A stretch of 64,000 bases of DNA from Salmonella enterica subsp. diarizonae (GTDB lineage Bacteria > Pseudomonadota > Gammaproteobacteria > Enterobacterales > Enterobacteriaceae). Below are positions 7,215 to 15,014 of this stretch, piece after piece (position 1 is the first letter of the stretch; every line of letters begins with the position of its first letter). The notes below the pieces were generated by a model. That model saw only the letters and a list, made by a program, of their open reading frames with translations, was not told where the DNA came from and did not search any database. A program made the translations under genes and the position numbers. Where the stretch lies: NCBI RefSeq assembly GCF_008692785.1, contig NZ_VXJV01000003.1:248001-312000 (forward strand), read 5' to 3'.

Positions 7215-8674
7215 GCTGTCACCTCTTGCTGATTCATATTATTCTGTGATTTTATGAATGTTACAGTTTCATCATAATCACTTAATTTAATAAAGTTCTT
7301 CACAGTCATGAAGACGGTGTCGTCATTTTCACAGCTTAATTTTGCCCGTTCGATAAGACCAGATAAGGTAATGACAATGTCATAATCTTTACCTACTCGG
7401 TTTGCGGAATCGTTGATGACGGTAATATAGTCCAGTCCTTCTTCTTTCAACCGTTTACGCAGGACTGACGCGCCCATTGCACTGGAACCCATTCCGGAGT
7501 CACATGCGACAAGGATGCTTTGAACCGTTTTTCCTCTGGTTGCTGTCGCCATACTTGTGACTCCTGGAACAAAGTCAGTGACGGACTTAACCTGACGTCC
7601 TCCAACTATGACAGGGTTTTCATCTTCATCGTTTTCTGTTCCTGGACTGACTTTAAGCAATAGCCAGCCTAATGTGCATGAGACGAGGAAACCGGCGCTG
7701 ATGGACACCAGATTCGCAATAATCGCGCTTTTCGGCGTCATCATCGCAATGGCAATTAAGCTACCTGGTGATGCCACGCCGATCAGCCCGCCGCCCATAA
7801 TCACCTGTAAGAATAAAGAGACAGCAAGCCCGCCCATAGTGGCGAATACCAGTAAAGGGTTGGCCAGCACAAAGGGAAAGTAGACCTCACCAATCCCTGC
7901 TATACCGGCAATAAACATGGCCATTGGTGCCGTTTTTTTCGCCCGACCACGACCAAAAAGTGCGATAGCCATTAATGTTCCAAGTAATGGGCCATTATTG
8001 GTATCAACGAGGAACATGATCGATTTACCCAGTTCAGGAACCTGAGCAAAGCCAATCGGCGCAAGAATACCGTGATTGACAACATTATTCAGGAAGAGTA
8101 CTTGAGCAGGGGCCATAAAAACGGAAAGCAAAGGCAGTAGATTATGGCTTGTACACCAGTTCACGCCCGAGGTGATGATGACGATAAGTAAGCGGATTAC
8201 CGGCCCAACGGTCATATAGGCAAAAATGGCGCAAAGCAACCCGATAATACCGAGACTGAAATTGTTTACGAACATTTCAAATCCCGGTTTAATTTTATGT
8301 TGTACTTTTTGGTCGAATCTCTTTAGCAACCATGAAGAAAGGGGACCCATAACCATCGCCCCGCTAATCATCGTAATATTTGAACCGACGATGACGCCCA
8401 TAGTTGCAAATGCGGCGATAACACCTCCACGTTGGCCATGAATGTTATAGCCTGCTGTATAACCAATGAGTAATGGGAAAAGATAATTCAGAATTGGGCC
8501 GACCATCTCACCTAATTTTTCATTAGGGAACCAGCCATTGGGTATAAAGATGGCGGCCATCAGTCCCCATCCTACAAAAGCACCCAGATTCGGCATGACC
8601 ATGCCGCTCATAACTCCACCAAACTTTCTTATTTTCGCTAACGTAGGGCTATTGGCAATTTGATTGTTCCCCAT
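7211..8674 (-). CDS. PTS EIICB permease, mannitol family
   Basis: 487 residues from ATG 8674, chosen because GGAG lies 6 bp upstream; an in-frame ATG at 8686 has no such site. N-terminal EIIC membrane domain of the MtlA type (multiple hydrophobic helices, GIGEVYFPFV matching the GIxExxFP substrate region). The linker around residue 340 is acidic and flexible. The C-terminal EIIB domain has the phosphocysteine Cys391 in VACDSGMGSS. It imports and phosphorylates a polyol. EIIA is separate, unlike E. coli MtlA, which fuses all three domains. Confidence 0.9.
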   Translation of the reverse strand: MGNNQIANSPTLAKIRKFGGVMSGMVMPNLGAFVGWGLMAAIFIPNGWFPNEKLGEMVGPILNYLFPLLIGYTAGYNIHGQRGGVIAAFATMGVIVGSNITMISGAMVMGPLSSWLLKRFDQKVQHKIKPGFEMFVNNFSLGIIGLLCAIFAYMTVGPVIRLLIVIITSGVNWCTSHNLLPLLSVFMAPAQVLFLNNVVNHGILAPIGFAQVPELGKSIMFLVDTNNGPLLGTLMAIALFGRGRAKKTAPMAMFIAGIAGIGEVYFPFVLANPLLVFATMGGLAVSLFLQVIMGGGLIGVASPGSLIAIAMMTPKSAIIANLVSISAGFLVSCTLGWLLLKVSPGTENDEDENPVIVGGRQVKSVTDFVPGVTSMATATRGKTVQSILVACDSGMGSSAMGASVLRKRLKEEGLDYITVINDSANRVGKDYDIVITLSGLIERAKLSCENDDTVFMTVKNFIKLSDYDETVTFIKSQNNMNQQEVTA

Positions 8675-8704
8675 GGTCGGCTCCATTTGTATGTTGGTTA
8701 GTGA

Positions 8705-9514
8705 TTAATGATGTGACTTACCGCCGGTGATATTAATAACTGAACCGGTGATATAGGAGGAATGCTCGGAGACAAGGAAAGAAATTAAGTCTGCAATCTC
8801 TTCAAGTTTACCCGGTCGGCCGAGAGGAATTATGCCTTTGTAGTCTTTATGAACATGGTTAGGATCTGTACCTCGCGTGTAAGCAAGCGCACGGAAATTG
8901 GCCTCGCTGTTCATTGGCGTGGGTACATTGATTGCTGGCTCAACGCTGACCACGCGAACATTGTAAGGACCCAATTCTTTCGACCACGAAAATGTAAACG
9001 CATTGACAGCGGCTTTGGTTGCAGAGTAACAGCTTTGACCACGGGAACCCTGAACACCCGCCTCGGATGTCATATTGATAATCACGCCGGACTGTTGTTC
9101 AACCATCTGACGTGCGACAGACTGTGACATCAGGAATACCGCTTTCTGGTTTACATTCACCATAAAGTCGAAGTCATCCTCACTCAACTCGTACTCAGGC
9201 TTTTCTTTAAAAACATCGACCAGTAAACGTGGACGACTAACGCCAGCGTTATTGACCAGCCCATCAATATGACCAAATTTCGCAACAACGGACTGGGTTA
9301 AGTTTTCAACTTCTTTTTTGTCGGTTACGTCACACTTGATAAAGGTAATATCATCACATTGGCTGAAAGTTTGATTTGGTGATAAGTCGGCATACACGAC
9401 GGTCGCGCCGTTAGCATGTAAATTTTCAACCATTTTTTCTCCCAACCCCATGCTTCCTCCGGTTACGATCACAACTTTCCCTGACAGATCTAACCACTTC
9501 GTTGCTTGATCCAT
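8705..9514 (-). CDS. SDR sorbitol-6-phosphate-dehydrogenase-like enzyme
   Basis: 269 residues, classical short-chain dehydrogenase. NAD loop TGGSMGLG (18-25), NNAG (88-91) and catalytic Ser150, Tyr163 and Lys167 (YSATK) are all present. The C-terminal EPAINVPTPMNSEANFRALAYTRG region resembles sorbitol-6-phosphate dehydrogenases of sorbose/sorbitol operons. It should oxidise the imported polyol phosphate to a ketose phosphate. First gene of the minus operon, with GAGGG 6 bp upstream of the ATG. Confidence 0.85.
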   Translation of the reverse strand: MDQATKWLDLSGKVVIVTGGSMGLGEKMVENLHANGATVVYADLSPNQTFSQCDDITFIKCDVTDKKEVENLTQSVVAKFGHIDGLVNNAGVSRPRLLVDVFKEKPEYELSEDDFDFMVNVNQKAVFLMSQSVARQMVEQQSGVIINMTSEAGVQGSRGQSCYSATKAAVNAFTFSWSKELGPYNVRVVSVEPAINVPTPMNSEANFRALAYTRGTDPNHVHKDYKGIIPLGRPGKLEEIADLISFLVSEHSSYITGSVINITGGKSHH

Positions 9515-9597
9515 TTTTAACCCTCATTTTGCGGCGTTGATTGACACATGCTGGTACGGGAGCTTTCAGCCGTGCCTGTAGCATGTTTTTTACATGT

Positions 9598-9642
9598 ATG
9601 CGTTTTTTTGCGCGTTTATAATTTATGCGCAGAAAAACGCAT
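9598..9642. promoter_or_regulatory. Operator palindrome over the SDR-operon promoter
   Basis: Left arm ATGCGTTTTTTTGCGC (9598-9613). Right arm GCGCAGAAAAACGCAT (9627-9642) is its inverted copy with 15 of 16 bases matching. The 13-bp AT-rich spacer contains a minus-strand -10-like TATAAA (9620-9615). The same 16-mer core occurs upstream of the convergent operon at 1290-1305. Probable site for the island DeoR repressor. Confidence 0.68.
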
Positions 9643-9665
9643 TGCCTATGACAATCGATTTGATT

Positions 9666-9681
9666 TGCGAGGCAAGTCACA
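9666..9681. promoter_or_regulatory. Predicted CRP site, SDR operon
   Basis: TGCGAGGCAAGTCACA matches the CRP core at 9 of 10 positions. Centre 9673.5 is about 53 bp from the operator palindrome centre and about 65 bp from the start predicted from TATAAA, so a class I activator position. Fits catabolite control of a PTS operon. Confidence 0.55.
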
Positions 9682-9785
9682 ATGGATATTATTTATTTTA
9701 TATAAATCAAATGCTTGCATTATTTCATTGTATTTTGCGTAGATGCTGGCATTTCCAGGGTGATTTATAATTAACCGATTCATTA

Positions 9786-9832
9786 ATGCGTTTATATGCT
9801 TGTTTTGATTTCGCATGCGCATTTTTTTGCAT
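9786..9832. promoter_or_regulatory. Upstream operator-like half sites
   Basis: ATGCGTTTATATGCTT (9786-9801) and, inverted, GCGCATTTTTTTGCAT (9817-9832) resemble the ATGCGTTTTTnTGCGC core with several mismatches. They lie about 190 bp upstream of the main palindrome, mirroring the extra dyad at 1167-1189 of the other operon. Possibly an auxiliary operator. Confidence 0.35.
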
Positions 9833-9973
9833 TTTTCATATGAGATTGTTGGTATGTAAGAAAGCGGCGCTTAAGAAGTTGAGGGAGAAAGAAGAAGGGA
9901 GCCTATTCAGATATTCCTTTAAGCACGCCCTGACCGGAGTGGAGTTGCCAGGGCGTGGTATTGTTCAGACAGT

Positions 9974-11176
9974 TTAAACAAACGGCGCCAGCGGATCGGC
10001 AATCGCAAACGCCGCTGCGCGGTCTGCTTTCGGCGGGTAGATCAGCTTGCTGGTGATTGACATCTTGAGTTTCTTCGCTTCGGCGCGCGTCAGTTTTACC
10101 TGCTGATCCCACCCTTCGGTATAGACTGCGCCCCAGGCGCCAAGATCCAGACAGGTAACATAGTTTTCCTGACGATATGGCAGAGGAGTCACCTCCAGCA
10201 AGCTGGCCGCAGCGTTATTACCGGCGAACTTGCCTAACAGAATCGCGTGCTGGCAGGTCATTAGCGCATGATGGCCTTTGTCGTCGGTCGCGGCATAGGC
10301 CACGTCGCCGGTGGCGTAGATATCTTCGTGACCTGGTATCTGAAGTGCGGTATTCACATGCAGACGCCCCTGGCGATCGCGCGGAGCGCCAATCTGCGCC
10401 GTCAGGCCATTGGCCTGTACGCCAACTGTCCAGATCACCGTTTGCGATGCAATCGTCCGCCCGTCTTTCAGCGTCACGCCTGCGGCATCCACGCTTTCGA
10501 CTTCTGCGTTAACGAGCCACTCCACGCCCAGTTCCGCAGAGGCTTCAATGATGACATTACGCAATGCTTCGCTATAGCGTGCGCCCGGCTCTGGGCTACG
10601 TTCAACTACGACTACTCTGGTCTTAGCATCGGCGCCGAGGATATCGCACAGGCGACCAGGCAGTTCAAGCGCCATCTCGATGCCCGTAAAACCACCGCCG
10701 CAAACGACCACGGTATTACGCGCTTCACTTTCAGCCTGGTAAGCCAGGTCTTTCAGATGTTGTTCCAGAACTGCCGCGCTTTCCAGCTGATCCAGATCGA
10801 AAGCATGTGTCTGAGCGCCGGCCACCTGTGAGCGATCTACGTGGCTGCCGCTGGCAAGTACCAGGCGATCGTAGCGGCTTACTCGCGTTTCGCCGCTGGC
10901 ATCCGTCCAGCTCACCTCTTTTGAGCCCGGGAAGATTTGCCGCACCGTTCCGCGCAGGAAGTTCACGCCGGTGATATCAAACAGCGGCTGAAGCGGCGCG
11001 ACCAACGTTGTCACCGCGTTTTCATAAAAACGAGGACGCACGCGTAGTTCAGGCTGAGGTGCGATAACGGTGATTTTAATATCCTCGCTTTGATATTTGT
11101 CTACCAGACGAGCCGCACTGAGCGCTGCCCACATCCCGGAAAATCCCGCCCCTACGATCAGAATATTTTTATGCAT
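9974..11176 (-). CDS. NADH dehydrogenase-like FAD oxidoreductase
   Basis: 400 residues from ATG 11176; an upstream TTG in frame lacks support. Two-dinucleotide-binding flavoprotein of the NDH-2/FSP1-like class. FAD loop ILIVGAGFSGMWAA (about residues 4-17), NAD loop VVCGGGFTGIEMALEL (mid-protein) and the FAD-closing IYATGDVAY are present. It could oxidise NADH and reduce a quinone or other acceptor. Divergent from an Rrf2 regulator, which probably controls it. Not part of the E. coli K-12 order as I recall it. Confidence 0.8.
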   Translation of the reverse strand: MHKNILIVGAGFSGMWAALSAARLVDKYQSEDIKITVIAPQPELRVRPRFYENAVTTLVAPLQPLFDITGVNFLRGTVRQIFPGSKEVSWTDASGETRVSRYDRLVLASGSHVDRSQVAGAQTHAFDLDQLESAAVLEQHLKDLAYQAESEARNTVVVCGGGFTGIEMALELPGRLCDILGADAKTRVVVVERSPEPGARYSEALRNVIIEASAELGVEWLVNAEVESVDAAGVTLKDGRTIASQTVIWTVGVQANGLTAQIGAPRDRQGRLHVNTALQIPGHEDIYATGDVAYAATDDKGHHALMTCQHAILLGKFAGNNAAASLLEVTPLPYRQENYVTCLDLGAWGAVYTEGWDQQVKLTRAEAKKLKMSITSKLIYPPKADRAAAFAIADPLAPFV

Positions 11177-11204
11177 TTTGGTTTCACCTGATGATGACTT
11201 ATTT

Positions 11205-11239
11205 ACTCGGATTGTATTGGTCCTAGTTAAAAGAGGCAA
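11205..11239 (-). promoter_or_regulatory. Flavoprotein promoter with overlapping dyad
   Basis: Minus-strand -35 TTGCCT (11239-11234), 17-bp spacer, -10 TACAAT (11216-11211). An imperfect inverted repeat ACTCGGATT ... GGTCCTAGT (11205-11227) covers the -10. Rrf2 proteins often repress from such dyads, so this is a candidate operator for the divergent regulator. Confidence 0.45.
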
Positions 11240-11402
11240 TGTTATTTTGTCCGTGTTTAGTATTTACGTTCGGAGTGTGCGATTATCTATTTGAAAATTA
11301 AACACTAAAACTGTATTGCATTATGTGAGATTGCTTCTTGTCTGGCATGGCGATGATGAAAAAGCTAAAATAACTCAGAGTTAATTTGGCTGAGATAAGA
11401 GT

Positions 11403-11906
11403 ATGGCTTTCTACAGTTCCGGGGTTGAGTACGGTATCCATAGTCTGATGTGCATGGTGGACAGCAAGGGAGATGCTCGTGAAATGAGCGTTCGCGAGAT
11501 TGCGGACCTGCAAAGCGTGCCTTATGACTATCTGGCCAAGATTTTTACCCGTCTGTCGAAGGCTGGTCTGGTGCGTAGCATTGAGGGGAAGGGGGGCGGT
11601 TTTCAGCTTGCCAAACCTGCCGAGCATATTACGGTGCTCGATGTGGTCAACGCGATAGACGGCGATAAACGGATTTTTGAATGCCGCGAGATTCGCCAGC
11701 GGCTGGCGGTATTTGATGCGCAACCGCCCGCGTGGGCTTGCGAAGGGATTTGCGGCGTGCGTTCAGTGATGGATATAGCGCAGCAACGCATGGAAGAGGC
11801 GCTGGCGCAGCATACTATTCTCGATCTGGCGCGTAAAATGTATCGTAAAGCGCCGGATACCTTTGTGGTTGAAGTGCAAGCGTGGATCGACGCGCGAAAA
11901 GGTTAA
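11403..11906 (+). CDS. Rrf2-family transcriptional regulator
   Basis: 167 residues. N-terminal winged helix with MSVREIADLQSVPYDYLAKIFTRLSKAG read across residues 28-55 and the Rrf2 wing EGKGGGFQLAKPA. Three cysteines, Cys94, Cys113 and Cys117, could ligate an Fe-S cluster, but the spacing (18 then 3 residues) differs from IscR and NsrR, where three cysteines lie within about 12 residues. Divergent from the flavoprotein gene, which suggests redox- or iron-responsive control of it. Specific signal unknown. Confidence 0.85.
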   Translation: MAFYSSGVEYGIHSLMCMVDSKGDAREMSVREIADLQSVPYDYLAKIFTRLSKAGLVRSIEGKGGGFQLAKPAEHITVLDVVNAIDGDKRIFECREIRQRLAVFDAQPPAWACEGICGVRSVMDIAQQRMEEALAQHTILDLARKMYRKAPDTFVVEVQAWIDARKG

Positions 11907-11943
11907 GATGCCGATGTATCCGGCCAACAGCCTGGTGCCGCAG

Positions 11944-11975
11944 GCCGGATAAGACGCTCTGCGCCGCCATCCGGC
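11944..11975. repeat. REP element
   Basis: GCCGGATAAGACGC ... GCGCCGCCATCCGGC is a typical REP palindrome between the convergent Rrf2 and dtpB genes. A degenerate partner (ATCCGGCCAACAG) precedes it. Confidence 0.75.
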
Positions 11976-11983
11976 ATTAACAA

Positions 11984-13456
11984 TTATCGGGCATTATCCG
12001 GGGTATTAATCATCCGGTTTAGCCACGGCACCATAATGGCCATCACCACGGTGACCGCCAACGTAACCAGACCAATTTTGCTAAAGACGCCGGTATAAAT
12101 GGGCAGCGTCTGCAATGGATCGGTGATGTTTTCCGGTACGGCGGTGAAGGTCGCCACATAACCGCCGAGCAGGAAGGCGGCGGCCTGGGTCAGGAACCAC
12201 ATTCCCAGAATAAAGCCCATCAGATGCTGCGGCACCAGGGCGGCGACCATTGCCAGTCCCAGCGCGCTAATTAGCAATTCGCCCAGACTCTGGAACAGAT
12301 ACACCAGCACGATAAACCACGGCGACGTCAGTCCTTGCGCATCGGCGAACCACATCCCGGCGGCGGCGGCGGTCAGAAAACCCAGCGCGCAGAGGAACAT
12401 GCCGAGCGTAAACTTCATCGGCATGGTCAGATCTTTGCCTTTGCTACCCAGTCGGGTGTAAATCGCTGCCAGTACCGGACTGGCGACGACCACCCAGAAT
12501 GGGTTCAGCGCCTGAAAACTCACTGGATTAATGGTGAATCCAAGAATTTCATGATGAACGTTATTAATCGCAAAGAAGTTCAGCGAGGTAGGCATCTGCG
12601 CATACAGAATGTAAAACAGCACGGCTTCAATCATCAGAATAAACGCCACGAACATTTTATTGCGGCCGGTTTTATCCAGACGAAACGCTTCGCGAAAGAA
12701 GAAAATAGTGACGACGATAGAAAGGACGATGAGCACCAGATTGGCTATCTTAACATTGTGCATCAGCCAGGCGCAGAGGAAAACCATGACGACGGTGCCG
12801 AGTAATACCAGCAGCAAGTTGCGAAAACGTAGCGGTTTATGATCCGGTTCAGAACCGATATTTTTCACCATGCCACGGCAGGCGAAGTACACCAGAAGCG
12901 CAACAATTATACCGGCGCCGCACAGATTGTAGGTCACGGCATAGCCAAACTTATCGGCTATCACCGGCGCCAGCGATAGCGATAGCAAAGAACCGATGTT
13001 AATCGACATGTAAAACAGGGTGAAAGCGCCATCCAGCCGGGGATCTTTAGGCAGATAGCATTTAGAGAGCAGGCTGGCGGGATTGGCTTTAAATAACCCG
13101 TTGCCCACGGCAATCGTGCCCAGCGCGATAAAAATCAGATCGGGATTTAATAGCGACATGCCGGTCATAGAATAGCCAATCGCCAGCACAATCGCGCCCA
13201 GGACCAGGGTGCGTTTAGTCCCTAACAGATGGTCGCCAACATAGCCGCCGATGGAGATCAGGCCATAAACCAGCGCCGCAAAAGCGCCAAAGGTAATAAA
13301 GGCCTGTTCCTGAGAAAAACCCAATTGTTTAACGAAAAAAACCGCCAGGATGCCCTGGACGCCGTAATAGCCAAATCGTTCCCATAATTCTACAAAAAAG
13401 ATCATGAAGAATGGACGAGGTTGCTGCAGCAAGCCCGTAGGTGCAGTTGTATTCAT
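11984..13456 (-). CDS. dtpB: Dipeptide/tripeptide:H+ symporter DtpB
   Basis: 490 residues from ATG 13456, matching the E. coli DtpB start MNTT. POT/PTR2 family inner-membrane proton-coupled peptide transporter with about 14 hydrophobic helices. The family signature [22 protein letters not shown] is at residues 17-38, and [13 protein letters not shown] is the second PTR2 motif. It imports di- and tripeptides. Length equals the family norm. Monocistronic, convergent with the Rrf2 gene. Confidence 0.95.
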   Translation of the reverse strand: MNTTAPTGLLQQPRPFFMIFFVELWERFGYYGVQGILAVFFVKQLGFSQEQAFITFGAFAALVYGLISIGGYVGDHLLGTKRTLVLGAIVLAIGYSMTGMSLLNPDLIFIALGTIAVGNGLFKANPASLLSKCYLPKDPRLDGAFTLFYMSINIGSLLSLSLAPVIADKFGYAVTYNLCGAGIIVALLVYFACRGMVKNIGSEPDHKPLRFRNLLLVLLGTVVMVFLCAWLMHNVKIANLVLIVLSIVVTIFFFREAFRLDKTGRNKMFVAFILMIEAVLFYILYAQMPTSLNFFAINNVHHEILGFTINPVSFQALNPFWVVVASPVLAAIYTRLGSKGKDLTMPMKFTLGMFLCALGFLTAAAAGMWFADAQGLTSPWFIVLVYLFQSLGELLISALGLAMVAALVPQHLMGFILGMWFLTQAAAFLLGGYVATFTAVPENITDPLQTLPIYTGVFSKIGLVTLAVTVVMAIMVPWLNRMINTPDNAR

Positions 13457-13773
13457 ATTCCTTCGCCTTTCAATGCCATCCCGAAACGTATGAGCGCGCA
13501 TATCAAAACGCGCCGAAAAGTCTTACCCTGATATAGACTGCGGCTATTAGCCGGATTAATAGGTTATTATACAAATGATATGCAAACTAATTAGCGGATC
13601 ACACTAATTATGTTTGGTGTGATGGAATGATGTACTGAGTGCTGCGGAGAGGGGGATAAACAAAACGCCCACATAAGCGGGCGTTGTTGTTGATAGCCGG
13701 AATTGGCCTGATGGTTCAGGCCAACCTGATTGACTATAGACCAGATAAGGTCTTAGCCGCCAGCCGGCAAGTA
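13457..13773. other. dtpB promoter region and uspA 3' region
   Basis: 317 bp without a gene. It contains a minus-strand -10 TATAAT (13571-13566) for dtpB without a good -35. An inverted repeat ATCACAC/GTGTGAT (13598-13604 and 13617-13623) lies just upstream, possibly an activator site. The uspA terminator follows, then a second stem-loop (GGCCTGATGGTTCAGGCC around 13704-13721). Confidence 0.5.
13664..13686 (-). terminator. uspA terminator
   Basis: Stem AACGCCC (13664-13670) with GGGCGTT (13679-13685). In the minus direction it is followed by TTTGTTT. It lies about 90 bp beyond the uspA stop. Confidence 0.6.
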
Positions 13774-14208
13774 TTACTCTTCTTCGTCGCGCAGCGGAAC
13801 AATCAGCATGTCAACGTGAACGGTGTTGATCAGCTGGCGCGCAGAAGACATCAGTTTGCTCCAGAAGTCCTGGTGATGACCGCAAACGACCAGATCCATA
13901 TCGTATTTCTTGATGGCGTCAACCAGCACCTGGCCCAAGTCGCCGCTACCGCTCAGGGTTTCAGTGATAGGGTAGCCAGCATTAGTAGACAGCTCGGTCA
14001 GCGCGTGGTGGGTTTCTTCGGAGATACGTTTCTGCATATCGCCCAGATTGACGTCAATCAGACCTGTGTACAGGTCAGAATAATTCACGTCAACGTGGAT
14101 CAGGGAGATTTTCGCGTTGTAGGGGCGCGCCATAGAGACCGCTTTTTCAACCAGAACTTTACTTTCCGGGGAGAGATCAACTGCGATAAGAATGTGTTTA
14201 TAAGCCAT
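13774..14208 (-). CDS. uspA: Universal stress protein A
   Basis: 144 residues starting [23 protein letters not shown], the standard UspA length and sequence. Cytosolic dimeric UspA-fold phosphoprotein induced by growth arrest and diverse stresses. GGAG precedes the ATG. Divergent from uspB, as in E. coli. Confidence 0.97.
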   Translation of the reverse strand: MAYKHILIAVDLSPESKVLVEKAVSMARPYNAKISLIHVDVNYSDLYTGLIDVNLGDMQKRISEETHHALTELSTNAGYPITETLSGSGDLGQVLVDAIKKYDMDLVVCGHHQDFWSKLMSSARQLINTVHVDMLIVPLRDEEE

Positions 14209-14595
14209 AGTGTTACTCCTTCCATAAGTTGTCGATGACCATTGAGCTACTGGCGTTTCTTATGCCGCCGCGTCACCCGCGTCCTGCGAACTCTATGCGC
14301 GGGGCTAGCTCAGCCGTTTACCATAACTATCCTTACATTATAGCGGCCAGGATAATCCGTCAATCTGCCTTGCTTGCCAGTTAGTTAAACAAAATTTTCA
14401 GTGAATTGCATTGATAGTGATTAACCTTCTGGTAAAAAAATTAACTGATCTCCTACAATGTGTATAAGAGCCGTTCGAATGCGGAGCGCTAACATGGGCG
14501 GCTTTCGTAGTACTCTTTCACTGATTGTCTGGCAGGGTATCGGGGAGCGGTAGTCCCGGAGAGGAACTCCGTGGGCGGGTCGCCGGGGAGGAGAT
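14209..14595. other. uspA-uspB divergent intergenic region
   Basis: 387 bp with no convincing gene. It contains the uspA promoter near 14337-14363. The uspB side (14420-14595) is expected to carry a sigma-S promoter from E. coli knowledge, but I could not pick one unambiguously. A long 5' leader for uspA (about 120 nt) follows from the promoter position. Confidence 0.6.
14337..14363 (-). promoter_or_regulatory. uspA promoter
   Basis: Minus-strand -10 TATAAT (14342-14337) with a -35-like TTGACG (14363-14358) at 15-bp spacing; GATTGA offers a 17-bp alternative. Perfect -10 but suboptimal spacing. Confidence 0.6.
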
Positions 14596-14931
14596 ATGAT
14601 AAGCACCGTCTCACTATTCTGGGCTTTATGTGTCGTTTGCATTGTTAATATGGCGCGCTATTTCTCATCGTTACGCGCACTGTTAGTGGTACTTCGTGGT
14701 TGCGATCCTTTGCTCTATCAATATGTCGATGGCGGCGGCTTCTTTACCACGCATGGTCAGCCTAATAAACAGGTGCGCCTGGTATGGTATATCTACGCTC
14801 AGCGCTATCGCGATCATCATGATGAAGAATTTATTCGCCGTTGTGAACGCGTCCGCCGTCAGTTTCTGCTGACCAGCGCGTTATGCGGTTTGGTGGTAGT
14901 GAGCTTGATTGCGCTCATGATTTGGCACTGA
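14596..14931 (+). CDS. uspB: Universal stress protein B
   Basis: 111 residues, [23 protein letters not shown] onward, matching UspB. Small inner-membrane protein with an N-terminal hydrophobic helix and a second helix at the C-terminus ([15 protein letters not shown]). In E. coli it is sigma-S dependent and contributes to ethanol resistance in stationary phase. GGAGG is about 8 bp upstream of the ATG. Confidence 0.95.
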   Translation: MISTVSLFWALCVVCIVNMARYFSSLRALLVVLRGCDPLLYQYVDGGGFFTTHGQPNKQVRLVWYIYAQRYRDHHDEEFIRRCERVRRQFLLTSALCGLVVVSLIALMIWH

Positions 14932-14933
14932 AT

Positions 14934-14962
14934 AAAAAAGCGGGCCAGTTTCCTGACCCGCT
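14934..14962. terminator. uspB/pitA convergent terminator
   Basis: AGCGGGCCAG (from 14939) pairs with CTGACCCGCT with one wobble around loop TTTC. The A-run 14934-14939 gives a T-run for the minus strand, so it terminates pitA best. Confidence 0.75.
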
Positions 14963-14979
14963 CGTGTGAGATAAGCCTC

Positions 14980-15004
14980 CCGGATAAGCGATAACGCCAT
15001 CCGG
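14980..15004. repeat. REP element
   Basis: CCGGATAAGCGATAACGCC-ATCCGG is a REP-type palindrome between the uspB/pitA terminator and the pitA stop. Confidence 0.7.
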
Positions 15005-15014
15005 CACAGTCGGC

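Larger units (their letters stand above)
9515..9973. other. Regulatory gap between SDR gene and flavoprotein gene
   Basis: 459 bp without a convincing gene; AT-rich. It holds the SDR promoter with its operator palindrome (9598-9642), a CRP site (9666-9681), further operator-like sequences (9786-9832) and a GC stem-loop at 9924-9957 (CACGCCCTG/CAGGGCGTG) just past the flavoprotein stop. The stem lacks a clear T-run on either strand, so it is a poor intrinsic terminator. Confidence 0.6.

Noticed and set aside
9924-9957. Intrinsic terminator for the flavoprotein gene
   Set aside because: Good 9-bp GC stem but no T-run on the minus strand; kept only as a stem-loop in the gap note.
12335-12805. 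156-codon open frame antisense to dtpB
   Set aside because: Lies wholly inside the well-supported dtpB gene, is basic and low-complexity, and has no family resemblance.
13684-14238. 184-codon open frame antisense to uspA
   Set aside because: Covers the whole uspA gene on the other strand; typical shadow of a GC-biased gene.
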